Part shown: in pieces, positions 35,881 to 44,734 of the stretch
Position numbering within the stretch: position 1 is the stretch's first letter
Layout: each line of letters begins with the position of its first letter
From: Methylobacterium sp. E-065
Lineage (GTDB): Bacteria > Pseudomonadota > Alphaproteobacteria > Rhizobiales > Beijerinckiaceae
Direction: 5' to 3'
Assembly (NCBI RefSeq): GCF_022829605.1
Contig: NZ_JAKSYD010000289.1
Span: 117,112 to 181,111 of the forward strand
DNA: 64,000 nt
Position numbers and translations under genes: made by a program
The notes under the pieces: generated by a model
Seen by the model: only the letters and a program-made list of their open reading frames with translations
What the model was told of the DNA's origin: nothing
Database searches by the model: none

Positions 35881-38307
35881 TTACCGACCTATGATGCGTT
35901 TTCGCCGCTGCCACTTGGCGACTTTGCTCAAGAGGCGGGAGAGATCTTCGACCGAGTAGGGCTTGTGCAGTAGCTCGAAGCCGTAGGTGCCATTCTGCGC
36001 CAAGACGTGGCTGTAGCCCGATGCCAGTAGGACGGGGAGGTCGTGGTATTCCGAGCGGATGCGGTGTGCGAGGTCAATGCCGTTCATGCCGGGCATCACG
36101 ACATCGGAGAACACCACGTCGAAGCGATCAGCATCTTTCGCGAGTTCGGCCAGTGCCTCCTCGGCGTTGGCTGCCCAGACCGTCACGTAGCCAAGGTCCG
36201 CCAATGTCTGAACCGCGAAGGTACCGACATCGGCGTTGTCCTCGACCACCAATACGCAGGTGCCGTGGCCATCCATCAAGGGCTCCAGGTAGTCGGTGCC
36301 CGTCGCCAGCGCAGCGTCTCCGACACGTGGGAGATACAAGGTGAAGGCACTGCCCTTACCGACCGTACTCGTCACCGTGACCTCGCCGCCCGACTGCTTG
36401 GCGAAGCCAAACACCTGTGACAAGCCAAGGCCGGTGCCCTGGCCGACCCCCTTGGTGGTGAAGAACGGCTCGAAGATCTGCTCCAGACCTTCCTCGGGGA
36501 TGCCGCTGCCGGTGTCGATGATCGAGACGGCCACGAACGCGCCTGGGACAGCCACGTGGGTTCGGACGGCCGGCATTTGCTCAACGGCCTCCACACTGAT
36601 CGTGATCTGACCTTCGCCGTCCATCGCATCACGCGCATTGATAGCCATGTTGACTAGGGCCGTGTCGAATTGGCTCGGATCGGCGTTGAGGAAGCAGGGT
36701 ACGTTCGGAAGCTCCGTCACGATCCTGATCCGGGAGCCGGTCAGGGTTCCCATCATGTCGCTGATCGCTCGCACGCTCTCGGTGGCGTCGAACACCTCGG
36801 GTTTAAGTGCCTGCCGCCGCGCGAATGCGAGGAGCTGACCTGTCAACTTCGCGGCGCGGTCCACCGTATCTGAGATCGCTGTGACGTAACGGGTCCGCCG
36901 CTCAGGAGCGAGATCGGGCCGCTTCAGCAGGTCGGTTGAGGACTTGATGACCGTCAGAAGGTTGTTGAAGTCATGCGCCACGCCTCCGGTGAGCTGCCCG
37001 ATGGCTTCCAGCTTCTGAGACTGGCGAAGGGCTTCCTCCGCCCTCGACAAGGCGCCAGCCTGCTGTTTGCCGACTGTGATATCGCGGCCCGTTGCGTAGG
37101 TCATCTCGCCGGCCGGAGCCGCTACCCACGAGATCCAGCGGACGGAACCATCTTTGTGCCGGTAACGGTTCTCGATCCTAGGCAGCCCACCTTCCGCCGC
37201 AAACTCGTAGGCATCCGTCGTCTCGTGATGGTCGTCGGGGATGACGAACTCATTGACGTGTTGGCCGACCAGTTCGTCCGCGCTGTAGCCGAGAACCGTC
37301 GTCCACGCTGGGTTCACGCGCTGGAACACTCCCTCGAAGTCGATGATGAGCATCAGGTCGGGTGATGTCTCCCACATGCGGTCGCGCTCAGCCGTCCGCG
37401 CCGCCAGCTCCGCCTCGCTCTCTTTGATCGCCGTGATGTCGCGCGCGGAGCAGTAAACCTTGCCCTCATCCGGAACCGCGACCCACGACAGCCAGCGCCA
37501 TGTGCCATCCCTGTGTCGGTAGCGGTTCTCGAACCGGAGCGCGGGTGATCCGAGCTGGATCGCCGCGTCCCAAGCTGCATGCGTCACCGCTTGGTCGTCG
37601 GGGTGGATGAAATCGAAGAAGACCGTGCGGGCAACCTCATCTTCCGACCAGCCCAGCACGGCAGCCCAGGCGGGGTTGGACGCCTCGAAGTACCCGTCCG
37701 CGTTGAGCACACCCATGATGTCGGGGCTCACCCGCCACGTCTGGCCTCGTGCCAGCGCCCGCTCAATGACCTTGTTCTCAAGGTCGACGTTCAGTTCGCG
37801 CAACGCGTTTGCCGTGCGGTGCTGCTCTGTGATCTCCGTGCCCTGATTGAGGAGGCCGACAATGCCACCCTCCTCGCCTCGGATAGGTGTCGCGGTGAAG
37901 TTCCAGTAGGTTGTCTCGTGCATGCCGCGCCGGACCATCGGCAAGGCGACATCGCTCCGCGCGAAGCCTTCACCCGTTGCCATCGCGTGGTGGAATGGAG
38001 GCGCAATTAAATCCCAGGTTTCGCCCCAGACCTCTGCGACCGGGCGGCCGAGCGCATGCGGATGACGATCGGCCAGCGAAGGCACGTAGGCATCGTTGTA
38101 GAGCATGATGAAATCTGGTCCCCAGAGGACCGTGCTCAACATGGGCGAGTTCAGGCAGGCGGAGACCATCGAGAGTAGCGGCAATGGCCACGTGTCCAGG
38201 GGACCGAGCGATGTCGCGGCCCAATCATGGGCGCGCATCCGTTCCCCCATCTCGCCTCCACCGGCGAGGAAGGTGTCTCGGTGGTCCGTCGTATCATGCA
38301 CGGGCAT
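35881..38307 (-). CDS. Multi-PAS hybrid histidine kinase with receiver
   Basis: 808 residues without membrane segments. An N-terminal PAS/GAF-like module (to ~170) is followed by two PAS_3 domains (ILGVLNADGYFEASNPAW-like at ~190-310 and LMLIIDFEGVFQRVNPAW at ~320-430). The HisKA domain has His445 in GGVAHDFNN, the ATPase has GTGLGLSQVFGFAKQSGG, and the receiver has Asp735 in FSDVVMPGMNG. It is a paralogue of 4374-6443 with one extra PAS. Its start overlaps the end of the ParD-like gene by 14 bp, so the two are co-transcribed. Confidence 0.9.
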   Translation of the reverse strand: MPVHDTTDHRDTFLAGGGEMGERMRAHDWAATSLGPLDTWPLPLLSMVSACLNSPMLSTVLWGPDFIMLYNDAYVPSLADRHPHALGRPVAEVWGETWDLIAPPFHHAMATGEGFARSDVALPMVRRGMHETTYWNFTATPIRGEEGGIVGLLNQGTEITEQHRTANALRELNVDLENKVIERALARGQTWRVSPDIMGVLNADGYFEASNPAWAAVLGWSEDEVARTVFFDFIHPDDQAVTHAAWDAAIQLGSPALRFENRYRHRDGTWRWLSWVAVPDEGKVYCSARDITAIKESEAELAARTAERDRMWETSPDLMLIIDFEGVFQRVNPAWTTVLGYSADELVGQHVNEFVIPDDHHETTDAYEFAAEGGLPRIENRYRHKDGSVRWISWVAAPAGEMTYATGRDITVGKQQAGALSRAEEALRQSQKLEAIGQLTGGVAHDFNNLLTVIKSSTDLLKRPDLAPERRTRYVTAISDTVDRAAKLTGQLLAFARRQALKPEVFDATESVRAISDMMGTLTGSRIRIVTELPNVPCFLNADPSQFDTALVNMAINARDAMDGEGQITISVEAVEQMPAVRTHVAVPGAFVAVSIIDTGSGIPEEGLEQIFEPFFTTKGVGQGTGLGLSQVFGFAKQSGGEVTVTSTVGKGSAFTLYLPRVGDAALATGTDYLEPLMDGHGTCVLVVEDNADVGTFAVQTLADLGYVTVWAANAEEALAELAKDADRFDVVFSDVVMPGMNGIDLAHRIRSEYHDLPVLLASGYSHVLAQNGTYGFELLHKPYSVEDLSRLLSKVAKWQRRKRIIGR

Positions 38308-38494
38308 CCGCCTTCGGTGCCGCGTTCGACGTATCCCCGCGCATCACTGCTTCATCGCGGTCGAGCAGCCGCAGTGCAGCCCGCACGACCTCGCTGGCGC
38401 TAGCAAAGCGGCCGGACTGGATGCACGCCCTCACGAGGGCGTCCTGCTCCTGGGTGATCGAGACAGTGAGTGTTCTGCGCACGGGCATGGCCAT
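38294..38494 (-). CDS. ParD/CopG-type ribbon-helix-helix protein without toxin
   Basis: 66 residues from ATG 38494. A beta strand RRTLTVSIT is followed by two helices (EQDALVRACIQSGRFASASEVVRAALRLLDRDEA), exactly the ParD antitoxin pattern. ParD normally precedes parE; here the following co-oriented gene is a histidine kinase, and no ParE-like ORF is present on either side. It may therefore act as a stand-alone repressor of its own transcript, controlling kinase expression, or be a leftover of a toxin-antitoxin pair. Confidence 0.75.
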   Translation of the reverse strand: MAMPVRRTLTVSITQEQDALVRACIQSGRFASASEVVRAALRLLDRDEAVMRGDTSNAAPKADARA

Positions 38495-38692
38495 CGAAAT
38501 GCTGTGCGGTGTACGAAGGCTTCTTACAAGCCCAATCCCGCCAGAGCCGGAAGATGGTCTGCTGCTGGACAAGTCCGGACCTTGCGGCAGATCGCTAGGA
38601 TGGTGCGCGTTGTGTCGCTGGCGGAACGTCCGCTTCAGGGCGAAGGGTCAGGGTCCGGTCCCTACCCATAGCAGGCCTTGGGAAGGGCCGCT

Positions 38693-39412
38693 TCACAGGC
38701 GAGTGGTCAGGCCGGTGAGCCAATCCGGAGAGACGTTGACCAGCGCGGTTTCCGCGGCCTTGTCGTAGCCCGTGGCTATCATCAGACCCGTGGCTACCAG
38801 AACCAAGCCGAGGGCGGCCTTCAGCCCCTTGCCCAGGCTCATCATCCGGTCGCGCCAGCGCATCAGCACCTCGCGTGAGAGCGTGCCGAGCAGGAGCAGC
38901 GGCAAGGCTGCGCCGAGGCCGAACAGCAGCATGGTCAGCGCCACGATGCCGAGGTCGCGACCCTGGGAAGCGAGCAGCGAGGCCGCCCTAAGGGTCGGTC
39001 CGACGCAGGGGCTCCACACCGCCCCGAGCAGCACGCCAACGCCGAACTAGCCGAGCAGGCCGTCGGTCGTGAAGCCGCCGAACCGGCTCTCCGTCCAGTT
39101 GCTCATGGGTCCCGCCGCCACGGCCAGGCGGGTCTGGGCGGCCGGCACCATCAGGACCAGCCCGATCAGGATGAGCATGATGGCCGCGCCGGTTCGGAAG
39201 ATGCCGGCGTCGAGACCGATGGCGAACCCCACGGTCGCCACGAACAGCCCAATGGCCACGAAGGACAGCGCGAGGCCGGCGGCGAGAGCGGCGGGGCCTA
39301 GCCGATGCTCCGATGCCGCCGCGCCCAGAACCAGCGGCAGGAGGGGCAACACGCAGGGAGACAACACCGAAAGGATGCCGGCGAGAAACGCGAGGCCGAA
39401 CGTCGTCGCCAT
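38693..39412 (-). pseudogene. ccdA: CcdA/DsbD-type thiol-disulfide membrane protein with internal amber
   Basis: The whole reading frame runs from ATG 39412 to 38693 (~240 residues, six helices) and would be a normal CcdA-like electron carrier across the membrane. Its redox Cys residues are in VLSPCVLPLLP and AVWSPCVGPTLRAA. An in-frame TAG at 39047-39049 sits between TTDGLLG and FGVGVLLG, where homologues have Gln. It cuts the gene into 121 and ~116 residues, one redox Cys in each. A single C-to-T change in CAG explains it. It is the last gene of a pentapeptide-thioredoxin-ccdA operon. Confidence 0.85.
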
Positions 39413-39419
39413 GGCCGAC

Positions 39420-39809
39420 CTACAGGACCTTCTCGACGGCCCCCTGGATCCACTCCGGCTGGGTGTCTCCAACCGAGCGCCCAGTCTCTTTCTCACCCTT
39501 GAAGGTGATCAGGGTGCTCTGCGTCGTCACGTCGAACCGCTTCAACACGTCCTTGCGGCTGTCGAAGTCGACGTCGAACACCTGCAGGTCCTTGAAGCGA
39601 GGCTGTGCTTCCAGCTTGGCCAGGATCGGCTTCTGCGCCGCGCAAACGGTGCACCACGGCGCGGTGACATGGACGAGGATCGGCTTGCCCGCTTTCTGCG
39701 CCGCCTCGAAGGCGACGGGGGTGAAGGCGGCCTCAGCGGCATTTGCGCCTGTGCCGAACAGCAGGGGAGCGGCGGCCAGGGCGCCGAGCAGGATGCGACG
39801 GGTGGTCAT
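39420..39809 (-). CDS. Exported thioredoxin-like protein
   Basis: 129 residues from ATG 39809, with AAGGAG upstream. An N-terminal signal with an RR pair and hydrophobic core (TTRRILLGALAAAPLLFG) is followed by cleavage near ANAAEA, so it acts in the periplasm. The thioredoxin active site is APWCTVCAAQK. It probably receives electrons from the adjoining CcdA to keep periplasmic thiols reduced, for instance in cytochrome maturation. Because ccdA has a nonsense codon, its supply of reductant may be lost. Confidence 0.87.
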   Translation of the reverse strand: MTTRRILLGALAAAPLLFGTGANAAEAAFTPVAFEAAQKAGKPILVHVTAPWCTVCAAQKPILAKLEAQPRFKDLQVFDVDFDSRKDVLKRFDVTTQSTLITFKGEKETGRSVGDTQPEWIQGAVEKVL

Positions 39810-39853
39810 GGGCTGTACGTCTCCTTGGTGATGGGTCGAGGCAAACGGGCTGC

Positions 39854-40654
39854 TCAATTGGATGCCTGCGTGACGGAGCGGTCGATATTCACGCGCTCGG
39901 CCCAATTCTTGGCGTCGGATTGACCCTTGAGGTCGATAAGACGGGCACCGCTGACATCGACATTCTCGAAGTCCGTGCCCGTCACCGTGGCGCCGGTCAG
40001 GTTGGCGCCTGACAGGTCCGAGCCCATCAACACCACGTCGGTGAGGTCGGCGTCCTTGAGATCGGCGTATTCCAGACGCGACCGGCCGAGGTTGGCACCC
40101 TTCAGGTTAGCGCCGGAGAGGTTCACCGACACGAACACGGCCCGCATCAGGCCCATGGACTGGTTCTTGATGTCGGCGCCGCCTTTGAGGTCGACCAGCG
40201 TGGCGCCGCTCATGTTGGCGCCCTTGAAGTCGCCGATGGGCATGGAGCGACTCAGGTCGGCGCCGCTGAGGTTGGCGTCGCGGGCGGTGATGCCGAACAT
40301 CTTGGCATCTGCGAGCTTGGCGCCCGACAGGTCGGCCTTGATGAACCACGCCTGTTCGAGGTTCGCGCCGCTGAGGTCGGCGCCGCGTAGGTTGGCCTTG
40401 TTCAGCCGTGCGGTCCGCAGGTTGACCCCCCGGAGGTTCAGCTCGGAGAGGTCGAGACCGGACAGGGACTTGTCGTGCAGGTCGACCGGCTTGCCGTCCG
40501 CGGCCTTGATCATCGCCTCGACGTCGGCGCGGCTCATCTCGGCCTTGGTCATCGCGGGCGAGGACATGTCGGCCCCGAGCAGCAGGTCCTGTTCGGCCGC
40601 GGCGGGGCCGGCGGCGAGGACGGCGAGCATGAAGCTTAAGGCGAGGCGGCGCAT
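39854..40654 (-). CDS. Exported pentapeptide-repeat protein
   Basis: 266 residues. A Sec signal (LALSFMLAVLAAGPAAAEQ) is followed from about residue 60 by more than 25 A(D/N)LxG-type repeats (ANLRGADLSGANLEQ and the like) that fold into a right-handed beta-helix. The repeat tract is interrupted by SMPIGDFKGANMSG. These proteins act as scaffolds; pairing with a periplasmic thioredoxin and CcdA suggests a redox substrate or partner. First gene of its operon, with a divergent Crp/Fnr gene upstream. Confidence 0.87.
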   Translation of the reverse strand: MRRLALSFMLAVLAAGPAAAEQDLLLGADMSSPAMTKAEMSRADVEAMIKAADGKPVDLHDKSLSGLDLSELNLRGVNLRTARLNKANLRGADLSGANLEQAWFIKADLSGAKLADAKMFGITARDANLSGADLSRSMPIGDFKGANMSGATLVDLKGGADIKNQSMGLMRAVFVSVNLSGANLKGANLGRSRLEYADLKDADLTDVVLMGSDLSGANLTGATVTGTDFENVDVSGARLIDLKGQSDAKNWAERVNIDRSVTQASN

Positions 40655-40842
40655 CGGTTCACTCCCGGTGGGCGTCGCGCGTGGCGGGCGCCCTTATAGT
40701 GTTCGTTGTGTCGCGATGCTATGCCGACCCGCTGCACCCGGTCGGTGACCCAGGTCACACAAGTCCGGCGCGGCGGGAGAAAAACGCAACGCGAGCCGGA
40801 CGATCAACCCGTCGTCATGGCCGGGGGGGGACGGCGCCAGCC

Positions 40843-41517
40843 ATGACGGATGCCCAAAAGGTCGAACGTTGGATCGACCGGTTCCCGCTCCTTCAAGCGC
40901 TGAGCCCAGCGCACCTGCAAATCGCCCGCGGAACCGTCCACTTCCCGAAGCTGGACGCGGGCGCCATTGCCTACGAACTGGATGGCGAGTGCGCCAATTA
41001 CCTGATGTGCCTGGAGGGGCGCACGCGGATCTTCCGCATGTCAGAGGCCGGGCGCGAGGTGCTGATCTACAAGGTCGGCCCTGGTGGCACCTGTGCCCTG
41101 ACCACGCAGTGCCTCCTGTCCGGCGGTACCTTCCCAGCGCAAAGCGTCGCTGAGGAGCGGACCGAACTGGCGGCGCTACCGGTGAGCACGTTTCAACACC
41201 TGATGGGCGAGAGCGCCGCCTTCCGCAGCTTCGTCATGGACGACTACACGCGGCTGATGTCCGGCCTATTCACGCTCATCGATGAGGTCGCGTTCGCGCC
41301 GCTGAAGCAGCGTCTTGCACAACGGCTCCTGGCCGAGGCCGATCCGCGGGGTGTCGCGGCGGTGACCCATCAGAAGCTCGCAGACGACGTCGGCAGCGTA
41401 CGAGAAGTGGTGAGCCGCATCCTGGCGCAATGGGCTGAGGCGGGTCTCATCGAACTGCGCCGCGGCGCAGTCGAGATAGTCGACCGTACGAGCTTGGAGG
41501 CCGCAGGTCGACGCTGA
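40843..41517 (+). CDS. Crp/Fnr-family regulator
   Basis: 224 residues from ATG 40843. An N-terminal cyclic-nucleotide-type beta-barrel (LIYKVGPGGTCALTTQCLLSGG) is followed by a long dimer helix and a C-terminal HTH (THQKLADDVGSVREVVSRIL). No N-terminal Cys cluster is seen, so it is not an iron-sulfur FNR; a Cys pair (CANYLMC) lies in the barrel. It is divergent from the pentapeptide/thioredoxin/ccdA operon and is the likely regulator of it, possibly responding to redox or sulfur compounds. Confidence 0.85.
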   Translation: MTDAQKVERWIDRFPLLQALSPAHLQIARGTVHFPKLDAGAIAYELDGECANYLMCLEGRTRIFRMSEAGREVLIYKVGPGGTCALTTQCLLSGGTFPAQSVAEERTELAALPVSTFQHLMGESAAFRSFVMDDYTRLMSGLFTLIDEVAFAPLKQRLAQRLLAEADPRGVAAVTHQKLADDVGSVREVVSRILAQWAEAGLIELRRGAVEIVDRTSLEAAGRR

Positions 41518-41668
41518 TCCACGGCTTGCTGGTGTCTGCTTTCGAGGCCGAAGCAAATCCAGCTTTTCGACCGGGTTGGGTCGGGCGCGGAACGTCCGCT
41601 CCAGCGCAAAGTTCATTGCCCGCCCCCAGCCCGTTGTAGACCTCCGCGGAGGCGAGCATCAGATTCGA
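41518..41668. repeat. Spacer with GGAACGTCCGCTCC repeat copy
   Basis: The space between the Crp/Fnr gene and the polymerase 3' end holds another short member of the intergenic repeat family (about 41589-41610). No gene or clear terminator is seen. Confidence 0.45.
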
Positions 41669-44359
41669 CTACGAGAATAGGGATTGCGCCTCCATAAGGT
41701 GATCCGGATGCATGGCCTGCTCTAGATCAAAGCCAGGGTATTGCTCGACGATCGCCACGAGCAGCCGCGCCACATCCTCGTTCAAATAGATCGTTTGCGG
41801 AGCCAGCTTGGCCGTGTTGCGTTTGGCGTTTTTGAGATCATCCACGTTGGCATCGGGAAATCCAATCGTAACGAGCCAGTGAGTGACCTCCCCATACGTG
41901 CTGCGATGGCCTGTGGCGGGGTCAACCAGGCTCAGTCCCCACTCCCCTCGAACCAGTGCCCGCAGGAATTGCCGGTAGAGGTGTCCCAGAGGCCCGTCGC
42001 CGCGCAAACCCACGCCAGCTGCCCGCACGGGCGCTGCCATGGTGTGGTAGGCCTGCCAGGCCAGAAAATCGGGTAGTGTCTTCAACAGCCTGCCCGGCAC
42101 GTAACCCTTGTCCTCGGGCCTACCCTGACCGCGACTCCACGACTTGAAGCGAACGATCGCCTCTCGTGCCTCAGCTACATTGCGCCAGGGCACACTATCG
42201 AAGGCCAAGTGCAACCTGCCCTGTACGGCGCGCTCGGTCGGCCGCGCCGGCCGCCGCTTGAAATCGTATTCCAGGTTGAGCCGAGTATTCTTCGTGATGG
42301 CAATGAGATCACTCTCAGTGTGGAATTGCTCTTGCAACGAGATCAGCGAGGTTTGAATATGCCGTTGTCCGGGTTGCCGATCAAGAAAAAGCTTTCGCAT
42401 GTAGTCGTTGTGTTGATCCCGAGGAGCATGAGGTTTCACACCAGCTTTTGCCAGCACCGGTTAAGGATAGCCGGGTAGGAAGGCTCCAGTGAACACTCCA
42501 CGGGTTCGCATGGGCACGGGCTGGGCCACTCGATGCTTTTCCTCGAGGATGTCTGCGGACCCGAAAACGCGTTCACGCACGCCCCGAAACATCTCGCACA
42601 GAGGGCCATTGAGCTCGAGTTCCTGCAGGGGAGCGTCCGTGAGGAACCCATCGGTGGTGGCGCTCACTACGGTGCGGTGCCCCGGCACCCCGGCTAAGAT
42701 CTCACCCAGCAGGGCTCGCACGAAACCAGTGATATATGCGGCGAACCAGGGCGACGTGATCGCAGAGGGCGACATGGTATCCATACGGCCCGATCGAGGA
42801 TCGAACACCCGCTTCTGCCGTACACCTTGGGCGGTCTTGCCATAAAGGCTGTTCCCGATCTCCTTCCACAACTGTCCGCGGAGCGAACCCTTGCCAGCTT
42901 GGTGTCGATGCAACTGAACGCGGCGGGTAAAGTTCTCGAAGATGGCTACGTCGGAGGCCCAGGGAACGACAATGCCTAGAAGGATCTCCACCTCCGCGCC
43001 TTGGTTGACGGCGGCAAAAATCTCAGGGGACGTGCAAACGCTGACGCCCTCCAACGGGAACAGCAGGATGCCATTGTCACGGACGGGCAAACTCGGACGA
43101 AGCGTGCCGGTGGGAAAGCTGAATCGCACCTGCGCTACCCCCATCACGTCCGGAGTGTAATCTTCCTTGTATCGAGAAATGAACGCTCGTGAATAATCGA
43201 GAGGTCTAAGCAGGCACATCACGCTCGTGTACGCGGCTGGAAGATCGAGATCGTAGTAGGTTCCTGGCTCTGCGGGCCCGAACGCATAAGACTCACCACG
43301 ACCTCCATGATAACCCATCGCCGCGATCTCATCGAAGATCTGACGCGAAAATAGGGATTGTCGCTCAGTCGCGGTACGAAATCTGCCGGTGATATTGCTG
43401 TACAGGGTTTTCTTGAGCGTTTCGAAACTAAAGGACTTTTCAAGTGTGAGGCCGGTGCGCTCGATCTCCCGCCGCGCAACAGCCAATGCAAAGCCTGCCA
43501 GCGACGATGGCAAACGGATAAGACCGATCTCATCAGAAAGCCGCTGAAGCTCCAAGCCATAGTCCAGCGCAATTCGTGCATCCTGGAGCGCGTAAGCCTC
43601 GAACGCTGGTCGATTGCCCGCCAGCAGCAAATCCATGCGGTCGATTTGGTAGCCCGGCGGCAGCGGCACTTTGCTCGTACCGATCAGATTTGCAGCAGAC
43701 TCCAAGCTCCCTCGCCCGGGCGTGAGGAGCATCGTATCGATATAACGTACGTATACTAGCCGAGCAGCGCCGCCTCGACCGCCGGCCCACACGGTCAAAG
43801 AACCACGGCGACCGGAAGACCGTTGCCGCGGCGTGACTTCACTGTCCTCGCTCCCTAGATCGAGATCATAACGGACTGATGCGGCTGTGAAGGTGCGACC
43901 AAAACCATCGAACTCACGCTTGCGGGGCCAGAAGTTATTAAAAGCCGTGATGTCCGCACGTAGGAAATGGCCGAACACCGTGACGCGATCAGGCCAGTCC
44001 GGAAGCACGCCTTCTTTTATGGCCTTTCGAATGCCAAGTTCGAGAAGGCGCTCCAGAGTTATTCTATGCCGTCGCGTCTTGCCGCGGGTGTAGCGAATCA
44101 GCTCGACCCTCTGGCCCCGAAAATCGAGCGTTAGCTGGTAGCTGAGAATCTGGTTGTAGGGCTTGCCCGTGACGGCATCGACCCGCGTGACCCATTCCGC
44201 ATCGACCCCGCAGGCAATGTGAATGAGTGGAGCGATGAAGGGTTTTGATGTAGCCCGGGGGCGCGACTTGAGCGATGGACGGCGACCAGGTGGTGTAGCC
44301 CCGCTTGTGTCCCCATCGGAAGTTTTACACCTTTGAATTTGCGTTTTGAAATCAGCCAT
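41669..44359 (-). pseudogene. Family-B DNA polymerase (protein-primed/pipolin-like) with internal TAA
   Basis: About 895 residues if one stop is read through. Start taken at ATG 44359 (MADFKTQIQR); an ATG at 44392 is also open. Exonuclease motifs are VDAEWV (ExoI), FGHFLRADITAF (ExoII) and YALQDARIALDYG (ExoIII). Polymerase motifs are YYDLDLPAAYTSVM (motif A), KEIGNSLYGKTAQG (motif B) and SATTDGFLTD (motif C), followed by PMRTRG, reminiscent of the KTRG element near KxY of primer-independent pipolin polymerases. An in-frame TAA (42461-42463) falls right after FLPGYP; the same frame continues PVLAKAGVKP and runs 262 further residues containing the thumb region. The break is one codon, possibly CAA. 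Confidence 0.75.
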
Positions 44360-44403
44360 TTGCTTAGGTCCGACAAAAGATCTGAGAGGCATCGGCGCGC
44401 AAA

Positions 44404-44431
44404 GAAGGGGTCCGACGCGTCGGACCCCTTC
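44404..44431. terminator. 28-nt perfect palindrome between the small gene and the polymerase
   Basis: GAAGGGGTCCGACG and its exact reverse complement, with no loop bases. On the minus strand it lies after the stop of the 94-residue gene and before the polymerase start, followed by CTTTG, a poor T-tract. It may be a terminator, an attenuator of polymerase expression, or a protein-binding site. Confidence 0.6.
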
Positions 44432-44449
44432 CACAATCAATGGCTAAAT

Positions 44450-44734
44450 TTATTCGAAGTCAGTGCACCAGGATGGAAGCTGAATTCTTCGGCCGATGCT
44501 GTAGAAACTAAGCATCCGGTTGAGATCCCGAAGGATCAAATCGGGCTTGTTCTCGTACTCGCCAGAAAATTCAGCAGGGTCCAGAACCATCACGGGTCGG
44601 TTCGAGAACCGGTCTGCGATGATGACCTGGCCGTCTTGAGTAAGACGGGCAGAACCCATGGTTGAGAGCAGAGCTCCTCCGGAACTGCCTGGTCCATTGA
44701 TGTAAAGATCGTAGAGATTGTTTTGCCGTGCCAT
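44450..44734 (-). CDS. Small protein upstream of the DNA polymerase
   Basis: 94 residues from ATG 44734, with AAAAGGAA upstream. The sequence (NLYDLYINGPGSSGGALLS ... NRPVMVLDPAEF) has no recognised domain and no signal peptide. It is rich in Leu, Asp and Ser and looks globular. It lies directly before the polymerase on the same strand, so it could be an accessory replication factor such as a DNA-binding or terminal protein. That role is an inference from position only. Confidence 0.55.
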   Translation of the reverse strand: MARQNNLYDLYINGPGSSGGALLSTMGSARLTQDGQVIIADRFSNRPVMVLDPAEFSGEYENKPDLILRDLNRMLSFYSIGRRIQLPSWCTDFE

